Shown here piece after piece: positions 9,040 to 17,539 of a DNA stretch of 64,000 bases (positions are counted from its first letter, which is position 1; each line of letters opens with the position of its first letter). The stretch covers positions 2,604,001 to 2,668,000 of the forward strand of contig NZ_CP048437.1 in the NCBI RefSeq assembly GCF_010509575.1. The letters run 5' to 3'. Under the pieces are notes generated by a model that saw only the letters and a program-made list of their open reading frames with translations, made no database searches and was not told the DNA's origin. The translations under genes were made by a program, and so were the position numbers. The DNA is from Faecalibacterium duncaniae. GTDB lineage: Bacteria; Bacillota; Clostridia; Oscillospirales; Ruminococcaceae.

Positions 9040-9630
9040 TTATGCCTTGTTATTTCGGAACACAACAGCGGTCATGTAGGTCTTGCCCTGAACCACCGGG
9101 CAGTAGATGCTGATGAACTCTGCCTTGGCGCTATTAGAATTGTTCAGCAGTTTTGCTACAAAAGTCCGAACGGCAGTATCCTCGCAAGAATACGCATCCT
9201 CCAGAGCCACCACCATATCGGGAGACGGTTCGGAGATTCCGGCCATACCTGCCAAACTGTCCTTGCCATACTTGTTCAGTATCTTGTCCTCAAGTCCATT
9301 GAGTTCCCCAAAAATGATCTTGTGGTCAGGGTCTTTCAACGTATGCGGTGTCTCGTTGGCCTCTTCAAAAACACGTCCGTAGCACCTTATGGCACCCACC
9401 GCATCCTGATTGAGGGTCAGCTGCTCATGGACAACCGCCTTTGCATCGTACTTTTCCTTCCAGACCTTGTTGATGGCTGCCACCAGCTCGGCTTCTTTGG
9501 ACGTAGTGGGTGCGGGAGGTGCGGGAGGTGCGGGAGGTGCGTAGGGCTCGTCGCCGCAGGCGGCCAGTGCCATCATTGCAACGGCTGCGCCGGTAAGGGT
9601 GAGGAATGCGCGTCTGTTCAGTTCTTTCAT
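9040..9630 (-). CDS. Small Tat lipoprotein, copy 2 of 3
   Basis: A 196-residue protein with Tat signal LNRRAFLTLTG and lipobox LAACG, then a Pro/Ala linker (PPAPPAPPAP) encoded by a 9-bp tandem repeat near 9518-9541. The mature part begins with a helix (ELVAAINKVWKEKYD) and ends in IYCPVVQGKTYMTAVVF. Its signal peptide and linker are almost the same as those of copy 3, which shows recent duplication or gene conversion of the 5' end, while the mature parts have diverged. Expected to be attached to the outer face of the membrane. Function unknown. Confidence 0.75.
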   Translation of the reverse strand: MKELNRRAFLTLTGAAVAMMALAACGDEPYAPPAPPAPPAPTTSKEAELVAAINKVWKEKYDAKAVVHEQLTLNQDAVGAIRCYGRVFEEANETPHTLKDPDHKIIFGELNGLEDKILNKYGKDSLAGMAGISEPSPDMVVALEDAYSCEDTAVRTFVAKLLNNSNSAKAEFISIYCPVVQGKTYMTAVVFRNNKA

Positions 9631-9707
9631 GGGGTGCTCCTTTCAATACAGTATATTATAGATTACGGTTCGGGATTTGCGGGAAGTCCGTGCATCCCTG
9701 CCCCGGT

Positions 9708-10337
9708 TCAGTGCTGTGAATAGTTTACCATTACCGCCACCGCATAGGTCTTGCCCTTAATGGTGGGGCAGTAGAGCCCGATCATCCACTGCTCGGGATG
9801 CGGACTCACCAGTCCAGGCCCGGCCAGATACCGCACAAACTCCCTGACCTCGCTCTGACTATGAGGATACAGTTTCGTTAATTGCATACCGTCATGGGTG
9901 CTGTTAGAAACTCCCCCAGTCCCCCGATAGCTTCCGCTTCCATATTTTTTATCGATTTCCGCTATCATTTCAGCCTCACGGTCTTTGTAGTCGTAGAATA
10001 CATCATCAGGCAGGTTCCATTTGCGGAAATCCTCCTCGTCCATTTCAGGGTCATAGGTTTCAAAGGGGCTGGCTGTAAACTTTGCGAGGTCGGCAGCCTC
10101 CTGACAGTAGACCACAGACTTGCAGATATCAAGTTTGGGATTGGGGGCTACTTGTTTGTTGACTTCATACCAGACCTCGTTGATGGCTTTGAACAGGGCC
10201 AGCTCTTTGCTCTCAGAGGCCGGAGGTGCGGGAGGTGCGGGAGGTACGGAGGGCTCGCCGTCGCAGCCTGCCAGCGAGAGCGCCACAACGGCTGCGCCGG
10301 TAAGGGTGAGGAATGCGCGTCTGTTCATCTCTTTCAT
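9708..10337 (-). CDS. Small Tat lipoprotein, copy 3 of 3
   Basis: A 209-residue protein with Tat signal MNRRAFLTLTG, lipobox LAGCD and the same PPAPPAPPA linker as copy 2. The mature domain begins ALFKAINEVWYEVNKQ and ends IGLYCPTIKGKTYAVAVMVNY. It is the first gene of the minus-strand lipoprotein cluster and diverges from the solute-binding protein at 10744 across 406 bases. GAAAGGAGC precedes the ATG. The start-helix/end-strand arrangement is shared with copies 1 and 2. No enzyme signature recognised. Confidence 0.75.
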   Translation of the reverse strand: MKEMNRRAFLTLTGAAVVALSLAGCDGEPSVPPAPPAPPASESKELALFKAINEVWYEVNKQVAPNPKLDICKSVVYCQEAADLAKFTASPFETYDPEMDEEDFRKWNLPDDVFYDYKDREAEMIAEIDKKYGSGSYRGTGGVSNSTHDGMQLTKLYPHSQSEVREFVRYLAGPGLVSPHPEQWMIGLYCPTIKGKTYAVAVMVNYSQH

Positions 10338-10743
10338 GGGGTGCTCCTTTCTGTTGGTCCCCCCCTGTTTTTCCGGGGGGCTTTGTGGGGCGTGGGGTTC
10401 TCGGTACTTGCAGTCCGCTCCATCTTATGCTATCCTTATGAATAGAATCCGCAGTTGCCCGTCGACACGTTTTGTGCACAGCGACAGGCTTTCTGCACCG
10501 GTGCGAGACCTCTTCTGTTTGTACTGTACCATACCCGGAAAAAAATTGCCCCCCCAGAAAAGCCGTTTTTGGGGGGCAATTTGAAAATAAATTTTGGGGA
10601 TTTTGGGCCTTCCCCGCAAAGAATCCCCCCAAAAAGCCCAAAATTGGGGGGATTTGGGGCGGCTGCCCGCCAAGGCAGGCCGCTGCGGCCCTTCTTTTGC
10701 CGGTTTTCCCCTTGGCTGCAAAATGCGGAAAGGAATCACGAAC
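10338..10743. other. Divergent intergenic region with G/C-run inverted repeats
   Basis: No gene is supported here. Two similar inverted repeats stand out: 10546-10579 (TTGCCCCCC ... GGGGGGCAA) and 10622-10654 (AATCCCCCCAA ... TTGGGGGGATT, 11-bp perfect arms, 11-base loop). A third C6/G6 pair lies near 10360-10383. The DNA between the first two holds G-runs (GGGG-ATTTT-GGG). The location between two divergent transcription units makes a regulatory role plausible. Confidence 0.5.
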
Positions 10744-12069
10744 ATGGAACGAAGGACATTTTTGAAGCTTGCGGCAGTTCTCCCCGGTCTGGCTCTTACG
10801 GGCTGCGGCGGCAGCAAGACCCTGCTCTCTGCCAAGGACCCCACCATGCTCAGCATCTGGCATGTGTACGGCGAACAGGCAGACTCGCCCATGAACCGCC
10901 TGCTCACCGAGTTCAACGACACCGTGGGCAGGGAGAAGGGCATTCTGCTCAATGTGACCAACATGACCAACAGCGCCGCCATCGGTGGCCAGCTGCAGGA
11001 TGCCAAGGCCGGGAAACCCGGCGCGCTGGATCTGCCGGACCTGTTCTCGGCCCACCCCTCGGATGCCAGCGCACTGGGCATTGAGACCCTTGTGGACTGG
11101 AACGACTGGTTCACCGCCGAGGACATGGCGGCCTATGTGCCCGGCTTTGTGCAGGACGGCATCATTGAGGGGCGGCAGGTGGTGTTCCCGGTGTCCAAAT
11201 CCACCCAGCTCATCTTCCTCAACGGCTCCCAGTACGCCCGATTTGCGGCGGATACCGGGGCACAGCTTTCCACCCTTGCCACATGGGACGGCTTTTTTGA
11301 GATGGCCGCCGCTTACCGGCAGTGGTCGCAGGGCAAGCCCTTCTGCGCGCTGGACTACCCCTTGCGTCTGGTGGAGCTGAACGCGCTGGAACAGGGCAGC
11401 GGCGAACTATACAAGGACTGCTGGTACGACCTGACCAATGAAGCTTTCCGTACCTCGTGGATGGAGTTTGCCCGGGGGCTGGTGCAGGGCGATATTCTAA
11501 TCTCGGACCTGTACTCCAACACGCAGGTGATGACCGGCGAAACGCTGGCGGGCCTTGGCAGCTCCGCGGCCATCCTCTATTATAATGATTTCGTCACCTA
11601 CCCGGACAACACCACCGAGCCCACCGACCTGCTGCTGGCTCCCCTGCCCCACGCCGCCGGGACCACCACGCCCCTGATGCCGCAGGCCGGTGTGGGCCTG
11701 TGCGCCTTTAAGACCACCGACCAGAAGGCCGAAGCCGCCGCTGTGTTCCTGCGCTGGTTCACCGAGCAGCAGCGCAATCTGGAATTTGCCGCCGACACCG
11801 GATATATGCCGGTATCCAGCGCCGCCTTTGATGCCATTGCGGACTATCCGTTCGAGCAGCAGAGCTACCAGCGGCTGTACGATGTTTACAACGAGATGCG
11901 TCTCCAGAACACCCCCCTGTCCGAGCCGGGCATCGTGGGGTACCACGCCAAGGCAAAAGCCTTGTACGACAGCCTGCGCCAGAAGGACTACCCCCAGCGG
12001 CTTGCCAACGGCGAAACGCTGGAAGCCCTGACCGAGGAGACCTGGCAGCTGCTGTGTGACAATGCCTGA
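10744..12069 (+). CDS. Solute-binding lipoprotein (ABC family 1)
   Basis: A 441-residue protein; ATG at 10744 follows GGAAAGGA and opens a Tat-like signal (ERRTFLKLA) with lipobox LTGCG. The mature protein has the features of bacterial family 1 extracellular binding proteins: SIWHVYGEQADSPMNRLLTEFND, a lobe with PVSKSTQLIFLNGSQY, and a C-terminal region GYMPVSSAAFD. Such proteins normally deliver sugars to ABC permeases, yet no permease or ATPase is adjacent. Instead a membrane LuxR-type regulator starts 32 bases downstream, so it may serve as the ligand sensor of that regulator. That role is inference; a transport role with a distant permease is the alternative. Confidence 0.85.
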   Translation: MERRTFLKLAAVLPGLALTGCGGSKTLLSAKDPTMLSIWHVYGEQADSPMNRLLTEFNDTVGREKGILLNVTNMTNSAAIGGQLQDAKAGKPGALDLPDLFSAHPSDASALGIETLVDWNDWFTAEDMAAYVPGFVQDGIIEGRQVVFPVSKSTQLIFLNGSQYARFAADTGAQLSTLATWDGFFEMAAAYRQWSQGKPFCALDYPLRLVELNALEQGSGELYKDCWYDLTNEAFRTSWMEFARGLVQGDILISDLYSNTQVMTGETLAGLGSSAAILYYNDFVTYPDNTTEPTDLLLAPLPHAAGTTTPLMPQAGVGLCAFKTTDQKAEAAAVFLRWFTEQQRNLEFAADTGYMPVSSAAFDAIADYPFEQQSYQRLYDVYNEMRLQNTPLSEPGIVGYHAKAKALYDSLRQKDYPQRLANGETLEALTEETWQLLCDNA

Positions 12070-12101
12070 ACCCGCAGCACAGCCAAAAAGGGGGAACTTT
12101 G

Positions 12102-13664
12102 ATGCACTTTTTTGCCCGGCACCGTGAGAATATCCGCCAGAGCTCCATGAGTTCCCGGCTGCTGTGGCCCTGCCTGCTGCTGGCTGCGCTGCTGCTGCTG
12201 ACCTTTGGCGCGGCGCTGTTCCTGTTTGCCAGCCTGCACAACACCAAAAAGGACACCACCCGCAGCCTGGAGATCCAGTATTCGGTGTTCCAGAACGATA
12301 TGGAGCGCTATTTTGACCAGCTGGCGGTCATGGGCGTGAACCTCTCTGAGGATATGGGCGCTCTGGTGGACCGGCAGCTTGCCAGCCGGGAGATGACCTT
12401 TGACCAGCTGAACGACTCCCCCGAGGTGCTGAACGCGCTGGAGGAGGAGATGATCGAGCCGCTCTGCCGCAGCCTGCGCCGGACCAGCTGCTCCGGTGCC
12501 TTTGTGCTGCTGGATGCCACCGTCAATACCCGCATGGAGGGGGCCGGGTACTCCCGCGCCGGGCTCTATGTGCAGAAAGGCGGTGCCGACACCCCCACCG
12601 TGCCCCTGCTGCTCTACCGCGGCAGCGCCGATGTGGGCAAGACCCACAGCGTAATGCCCCACCGCAAATGGCGCATGGAATTCCAAACCGACCAGTTCCC
12701 GGACTACGACCGCTGGATGACCCCCAGCAGCACCCCGCTGTACCAGGCTTATACGCTGACGGAGCGGTTCAGCCTCCCCGGCACCTCGGAGGAGGTACAG
12801 CTGTTTTTGCTGCCCCTGCGGGGCCGCGATGGCACCATGTACGGGCTGTGCGGCTTTGAGATCAGCCAGAGCTTTTTCAAGCAGAACTTTGCCCAGCCCA
12901 CCGGCTTTGACCACCTGATCTGCCTGCTTGCCCCGGCAGACAGCGGGCTGAACGCCAGCGCCGCCCTCAGCAGCGGCACCACCGACGGCTACTTCCACGC
13001 CCCCCGGGACACGCTGGTGCTGCGCAGCATGGGCGGCAGCCTGACCCAATTGATCGGCTCCGACAGCGCCTATGCAGGCATCTCGGAGCTTTGCCGCCTG
13101 AGCGAGAACCAGTCCTACCGGCTGGCCGTCTGCATCCCCATGACGGACTACCGCAGGCTGATCTTTTCCGGCAACCTGCAAATGCTGCTGATCGGCCTGT
13201 TCATCCTCTTTTTTGTGGTGTTCTGCTGCATGTACTTCCACCAGCACATCCTCTCGCCTGCGTTCCGGCAGTTTGAGGAGGACCGGCGGGAGTCCCGGCG
13301 GCGGATGGACGAGCTGCAGATGGAGCGCCAGCAGATGCAGACAGAGCTTTCCCGGCTGGCAGACGTGTGCCGCAACGAATCCGTCCCCGATGCCTTCCAG
13401 ACCTTTCTGGAGGGCATCCCCAACCTGACAAAGACCGAGCGCCGCATCTTTGACGGCTATGTGGCCGGGCTGCGCTCCCGGGAGATCGTGGAGCAGCTGG
13501 ACATCAAGGACAGCACCCTGCGCTTCCACAACAAGAACATCTACGAAAAGCTGGGGGTCAGCTCCCTCAAGCAGCTGCAGCAGTTTGCCGCGATCCTGAA
13601 TTCCGGCGGCAACAGCGCCCCCGACTCCGCCCCGGATGAAAGCGGCCCCAAAAAGGCCCGCTGA
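12102..13664 (+). CDS. Membrane-anchored LuxR-family regulator
   Basis: A 520-residue protein; the ATG at 12102 is placed seven bases after AAGGGGG. Residues about 20-45 form TM1, residues 46-350 an extracytoplasmic sensory domain (Cache-like in length and position; not proven), and residues about 352-380 TM2 (LLIGLFILFFVVFCCMYF). A coiled coil follows (FEEDRRESRRRMDELQMERQ). Residues about 442-493 form a LuxR/GerE helix-turn-helix (LTKTERRIFDGYVAGLRSREI, then a recognition helix TLRFHNKNIYEKLG). A regulator with both a transmembrane sensor and a DNA-binding domain in one chain would act from the membrane. It is co-transcribed with a solute-binding lipoprotein and faces a lipoprotein gene cluster, its likely target (inference). 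Confidence 0.85.
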   Translation: MHFFARHRENIRQSSMSSRLLWPCLLLAALLLLTFGAALFLFASLHNTKKDTTRSLEIQYSVFQNDMERYFDQLAVMGVNLSEDMGALVDRQLASREMTFDQLNDSPEVLNALEEEMIEPLCRSLRRTSCSGAFVLLDATVNTRMEGAGYSRAGLYVQKGGADTPTVPLLLYRGSADVGKTHSVMPHRKWRMEFQTDQFPDYDRWMTPSSTPLYQAYTLTERFSLPGTSEEVQLFLLPLRGRDGTMYGLCGFEISQSFFKQNFAQPTGFDHLICLLAPADSGLNASAALSSGTTDGYFHAPRDTLVLRSMGGSLTQLIGSDSAYAGISELCRLSENQSYRLAVCIPMTDYRRLIFSGNLQMLLIGLFILFFVVFCCMYFHQHILSPAFRQFEEDRRESRRRMDELQMERQQMQTELSRLADVCRNESVPDAFQTFLEGIPNLTKTERRIFDGYVAGLRSREIVEQLDIKDSTLRFHNKNIYEKLGVSSLKQLQQFAAILNSGGNSAPDSAPDESGPKKAR

Positions 13665-13703
13665 ACCGCCGCTCCCGCGCCGCAGCTTTCGCTGAAAAGA
13701 TGC

Positions 13704-13745
13704 AAAAAGAGCCGCCGCACCTCACACAGGTGCAGCGGCTCTTTT
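13704..13745 (+). terminator. Terminator after the LuxR-type gene
   Basis: A long stem AAAAGAGCCGC.GCACCT / AGGTGC.GCGGCTCTTTT with one mismatch and a T-run; it also has an A-run on the other side and could act in both directions. Confidence 0.85.
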
Positions 13746-13790
13746 ATATTGATTCTAGGTTCCGGACGCTCCGGGGACGCTTCCGGCAGC

Positions 13791-13982
13791 TTAGTACAGC
13801 TTTGCGCCGGCAGGGATGTGGGGATCCACCATCAACAGGTGGAGGCCCTCATGGCCGTCCTCCACCTGTGCCGCCAGTTTCAGCACATCTACCACATTGG
13901 TGACCTTCTTGGCAAGGTTCGCTCCGACATATTCACGCATCATCTCGAAGATCTCACACCGCAGGGGCATGGTGTCCACCAT
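13791..13982 (-). CDS. Small hypothetical protein (63 aa)
   Basis: An open frame MVDTMPLRCEIFEMMREYVG... ending HIPAGAKLY. A GGGAG stretch nine bases before the ATG at 13982 supports this start; ATG at 13970 is an alternative. The sequence is evenly charged and predicted helical (NLAKKVTNVVDVLKLAAQVEDG), which looks like real protein rather than a chance frame, but I do not recognise it. It lies alone, beside gene-poor DNA, and may be a remnant or a very small stand-alone gene. Confidence 0.4.
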   Translation of the reverse strand: MVDTMPLRCEIFEMMREYVGANLAKKVTNVVDVLKLAAQVEDGHEGLHLLMVDPHIPAGAKLY

Positions 13983-14534
13983 TCTGCCGTTCTCCCTGCA
14001 TGGATTTCCTGCCCCCTCTCGGCGGCGTTTCCAGGCTCTCCCTTGCGGGGTCATCGCCGGGTATCCCATGCAGACGGTCATGCGGTTTTCAAGGTGCGGT
14101 GCTGGATCTGGCAATAAAAAATCGCCACACAACAACCTGAACCTAACCATCCCTTCCGGGATGGCCTTGGTTCGGGTTCGTTATGTAGCGATAAGAAAGT
14201 CAAAAACTTGCGCCGACTCCTTCGGGAGCCGAGCTGGAACTCTAAGATAAATATGTTATATTAAATTGTTGGGATAGATTACCACAAAAATCGAGCCGTG
14301 TCAACGTGAACTTGTCGGGGCAAGGCCCCTCCATCTTGCTGCGCAAGACCGTTCTGCCGCTTAAAAGCCCCACTGGGGCTTTCATTGCTCTGCTGCGCTA
14401 CGCAAACGCGAACTTTTGAGAACGCGTCACTTTCGGCAGCTTGCAAGAAAAGGCGAGGAAAACTTTGGCAAAAAGAGAGAGGGCTGGACGACGCCTACCC
14501 TCTTGACAAAAAGTAATCTGGCTATCCGGTTTTT
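13983..14534. other. Gene-poor stretch, possible mobile-element remnant
   Basis: No convincing gene. It contains CCATCCC/GGGATGG hairpin DNA near 14148-14165, and a short open stretch near 14299-14419 reading LSGQGPSILLRKTVLPLKSP that stops without a start. Composition shifts from GC-rich to AT-rich along it, which fits the edge of an acquired segment. The mobile-element origin is only a suspicion. Confidence 0.3.
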
Positions 14535-14566
14535 AAGAATCGTCCATTCTTTAAAGAATTGTCCAT
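14535..14566 (+). promoter_or_regulatory. Direct repeats upstream of the siderophore operon
   Basis: AAGAATCGTCCAT (14535-14547) and AAGAATTGTCCAT (14554-14566), start to start 19 bases apart, sit about 80 bases before the permease gene, with TTGACA at 14503. Direct repeats about two helical turns apart are the usual target of AraC-family activators, and an AraC gene lies in this module. The link is inferred. Confidence 0.5.
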
Positions 14567-14647
14567 AGACAAATCTGCAAGCAGCCTGTAAAATACTTTG
14601 CAGGTAGTCAAAGCTAACCTCGAACCACTTGAGAAGGTAATTTCTAT

Positions 14648-15667
14648 ATGAAAAAGACACGACTGACGATCATTCTATTGATGATTCTAACGCTTGTTTC
14701 TGCAATTATTACGCTTTGCATGGGAGCAGTCCGCATTCCGGTACAAGATACACTATCGATCCTGCTTCGGCACCTGTTCGGGACAGACACAGGCACCTCG
14801 GTATCTTTGGCATTTGAACAGATCGTCTGGCAGATCCGAATGCCCCGAATTATTCTGGGCTTTCTGGCCGGAAGCGGGCTGGCGCTCTGTGGCTGCGTGA
14901 TGCAGGCAGTTGTCCAAAACCCAATGGCAGACCCATATATTCTTGGCGTGTCGGCAGGTGCAACGCTGGGAGCCACTGGTTCGCTCTTTCTGGGGCTGGG
15001 CGTGATTTCCGGCTTCTGGGCCTTTGTAGGAGCAGGCGGTGCCTGCTTCCTCGTATTGGCTCTCTCATCGGCGGATGGCAAAACCACCTCAGTCAAGCTG
15101 ATCCTCTCCGGCATGATCGTCAATGCACTGCTGACAGCATTTTCCAACTTTATCATTGCGGTAGCAGGCGATTCGGACGGTATGATGTCCATCAAGTTCT
15201 GGACAATGGGCTCCCTGACCCGCGCCGGATGGAAAAACATCGGCCTTATCACACTGATTGTGCTGGCGGCAGCAGTCTTTTTCCGGACGCAGGCGCAGAC
15301 GCTGGACGGCCTGATGTTGGGCGAGGAAGCAGCTTCCACCATCGGCATCAACACCTTTCGGTGTCGGTTGGTTTACCTGCTGGTGCTCTCGGTGCTGACC
15401 GGTGCACTTGTATCGGTCTGCGGCACTATCGGATTTGTTGGGCTCATCATCCCGCATGTTTCCCGCGCCATTGCCGGCACAGCCCACCGAAAACTACTGC
15501 CGATTGCGGCATTATCCGGCGGACTGTTCATGCTCTGGGTGGATGCCATCGCCCGCAGTCTGATTCCCAACACCGAGCTGCCTGTGGGCATTTTCACTGC
15601 CTTGGTAGGTGCGCCGTTCTTCGTCTATGTGATGGTGCGTAAAAAATATGGATTTGGAGGCAATTGA
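14648..15667 (+). CDS. FecCD/BtuC-type siderophore ABC permease
   Basis: A 339-residue integral membrane protein of the FecCD family, the usual length for a permease that works as a homodimer. Visible family motifs: RMPRIILGFLAGSGLALCGCVMQAVVQNPMADPYILGVSAGA near residues 65-105 and GFVGLIIPHVSRAIAGTAHRKLLP near 260-290, which contains the ATPase coupling loop. About ten membrane segments. It imports iron-siderophore complexes or a related metallophore with the ATPase starting immediately after its stop and the lipoprotein at 16465. The start follows AGAAGG. The substrate is inferred to be a ferric siderophore because an esterase follows in the module; cobalamin or haem is less likely. Confidence 0.93.
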   Translation: MKKTRLTIILLMILTLVSAIITLCMGAVRIPVQDTLSILLRHLFGTDTGTSVSLAFEQIVWQIRMPRIILGFLAGSGLALCGCVMQAVVQNPMADPYILGVSAGATLGATGSLFLGLGVISGFWAFVGAGGACFLVLALSSADGKTTSVKLILSGMIVNALLTAFSNFIIAVAGDSDGMMSIKFWTMGSLTRAGWKNIGLITLIVLAAAVFFRTQAQTLDGLMLGEEAASTIGINTFRCRLVYLLVLSVLTGALVSVCGTIGFVGLIIPHVSRAIAGTAHRKLLPIAALSGGLFMLWVDAIARSLIPNTELPVGIFTALVGAPFFVYVMVRKKYGFGGN

Positions 15668-16426
15668 ATGAGACTGGAAGCGAAAGATGTAAACATTTCG
15701 ATTTCCGGCAAACCAATTGTACAGCATCTCTCCATTGAGGTGCCGGACCGGAAATTCTCAGCCTTGCTGGGTGCCAACGGCAGCGGCAAGACCACTCTAC
15801 TCCGCTCCATCTACCGCACACAAAAGATGGACAGCGGCATCGTTCGTCTGGATGACGAGGACATCACACACTTTTCCGGCAAAAAGCTGGCGCGGAACAT
15901 GGCGGTGATGGGACAATTCAACCAGATCAATTTTGACTATACCGTGCTGGACATCGCCCTGATGGGACGGTATCCGTTTCACTCCCTGCTGGAGCAGGAA
16001 AAAGAGCGGGATTATGAGATGGCTTTGGAGGCACTGGACAAGGTAGGCATGAAAAGCTACCGCGACCGGAACTTCCAGTCCCTTTCGGGCGGTGAAAAAC
16101 AGCGGGTGGTTCTGGCCCGCGCGCTGACCCAGTCACCCAAGATCCTGATCCTCGACGAGCCGACAAATCATCTGGATATCCGTTATCGGTTAGAAATCCT
16201 TTCAATCATCAAAGATTTGCAGATCACGGTCCTGGCAGCGCTGCACGATCTGAGCCTTGCAGCACAATTCTGCGACCACCTCTATCTGATGAAACAAGGC
16301 GAAATTGTAACGCAGGGCCAGCCTCAAGCGGTGATGACCCCCGAAAATCTGCGCCGAATCTTTGATGTAGAAGCCTGTGTGTACCCCAGCCCAATCAACG
16401 GAAGACTGATGATTCAATATCTATAA
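15668..16426 (+). CDS. FecE-type siderophore ABC ATPase
   Basis: A 252-residue ABC ATPase. Walker A GANGSGKTT at residues 35-43, signature LSGGEKQRVVLARAL near 140, Walker B ILILDEPTNHLD near 160 and switch His in LAALHDLS. These place it in the iron-siderophore/vitamin B12 subfamily. The ATG directly abuts the TGA of the permease gene, so translation is probably coupled. It provides energy for the 14648 permease. Confidence 0.95.
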   Translation: MRLEAKDVNISISGKPIVQHLSIEVPDRKFSALLGANGSGKTTLLRSIYRTQKMDSGIVRLDDEDITHFSGKKLARNMAVMGQFNQINFDYTVLDIALMGRYPFHSLLEQEKERDYEMALEALDKVGMKSYRDRNFQSLSGGEKQRVVLARALTQSPKILILDEPTNHLDIRYRLEILSIIKDLQITVLAALHDLSLAAQFCDHLYLMKQGEIVTQGQPQAVMTPENLRRIFDVEACVYPSPINGRLMIQYL

Positions 16427-16464
16427 CAAAAACGCGGGAGTACCCCGCAGAAAGAGGAACCTTT

Positions 16465-17514
16465 ATGAAAAAGAAAACCCTGAGTGTTGCTGCCGCGGCA
16501 CTGGCAGCCGTCATGCTGACCACTGGCTGTGGTCAGACCGCATCTTCTGTGGCATCGTCTGCTGCCGCCTCCTCTGAGGTGGCTTCATCGGTGGCCGAGA
16601 GCATCGTTTCTTCCGCTGAGGAGACTGCCTACCCTCTGACCCTGCAGATTTATGACGCTGATGGCAATGCTGTGGATATGACCTACGACCATGCACCGGA
16701 GAAGGTGCTGTCCACACAGCTGTCCATGACTGAGCTGCTCATCAAGCTGGGGCTCAAGGATAAAATCGTCGGCGTGTTCGATAATGACAATGCCCTGAAA
16801 GGCGACATCGCCGATGAGGTTGCATCTCTAAACAGCCTTGGCGATAAGAAGTCTGTTTCCAAGGAGACCATCCTTGCCACGGAGCCGGATCTGATCCTTG
16901 GCAAGGGTCCCCTGATGTTCACTGAAAGCAGCATCGGCACTGTCCAGTCCTATCAGGAGCTGGGCATTCCCGTCTACACTGAGCTGGCTAGCGCTTCCAT
17001 TGATCAGTCGCTGGATAACATTGTAGAGGATGTGCGGAACATCGGCGAGATCTTCAACGTGCAGGAGACTGCAAACGCTTACGCTGACGAGCTGCAGGAT
17101 AGAATCGACGCGCTGATGGACAAGGTCAGCGGCCAGAGTGGAGAGCCCCTGAAGGTTCTGCTCATGGCTGGCTACACCGATGGCACCTTCGTGGCCTTCA
17201 ATTCCAAGATGAGCAGTTGTATGCTGAATGCCCTGAACGCTGAGAATGTTCTGGACAAGGGCGGCAACGGCCTGACTCTGGAGAATCTGGTCTCCATGAA
17301 CCCGGATATCATCGTCTACGTCCGCGCAGATCGCTTTGGTGCCACCGATGCCGACGCGGTGGAGCAGCTGACCTCCAACGCCGTCGTGCAGGAAGTTCCC
17401 GCCATCGCCAACCAGAAGGTCATCGAGATGGATTATGATGACGTAATGGACTACGGTGCACGGGTCATCGATTCTGCTGAGACCCTGTACAACTTCATGT
17501 ACAGTGCATCTTAA
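16465..17514 (+). CDS. Siderophore-binding lipoprotein (FepB/FhuD type)
   Basis: A 349-residue lipoprotein: signal MKKKTLSVAAAALAAVMLTTGC, a Ser/Ala-rich linker, then the two-lobed helical-backbone fold of family 8 binding proteins, recognised by APEKVLSTQLSMTELLIKLGL, ILATEPDLILGKG, ENLVSMNPDIIVYVRADR and the closing IDSAETLYNFMY. It captures the ferric complex outside the cell and hands it to the permease/ATPase upstream, from which it is 38 bases away. RBS AGAAAGGA. The ligand cannot be told from sequence. Confidence 0.92.
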   Translation: MKKKTLSVAAAALAAVMLTTGCGQTASSVASSAAASSEVASSVAESIVSSAEETAYPLTLQIYDADGNAVDMTYDHAPEKVLSTQLSMTELLIKLGLKDKIVGVFDNDNALKGDIADEVASLNSLGDKKSVSKETILATEPDLILGKGPLMFTESSIGTVQSYQELGIPVYTELASASIDQSLDNIVEDVRNIGEIFNVQETANAYADELQDRIDALMDKVSGQSGEPLKVLLMAGYTDGTFVAFNSKMSSCMLNALNAENVLDKGGNGLTLENLVSMNPDIIVYVRADRFGATDADAVEQLTSNAVVQEVPAIANQKVIEMDYDDVMDYGARVIDSAETLYNFMYSAS

Positions 17515-17539
17515 CGGAACCTGAAATCAAAAATTTCGG

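Noticed and set aside
9518..9541. Short 9-bp tandem repeat as a possible CRISPR or VNTR
   Set aside because: It encodes the Pro/Ala linker of a lipoprotein; no spacers, only a few units.
14427..14660. A 77-residue minus-strand frame before the siderophore permease
   Set aside because: Overlaps the likely promoter and direct repeats and runs into the permease gene; low-complexity aromatic sequence.
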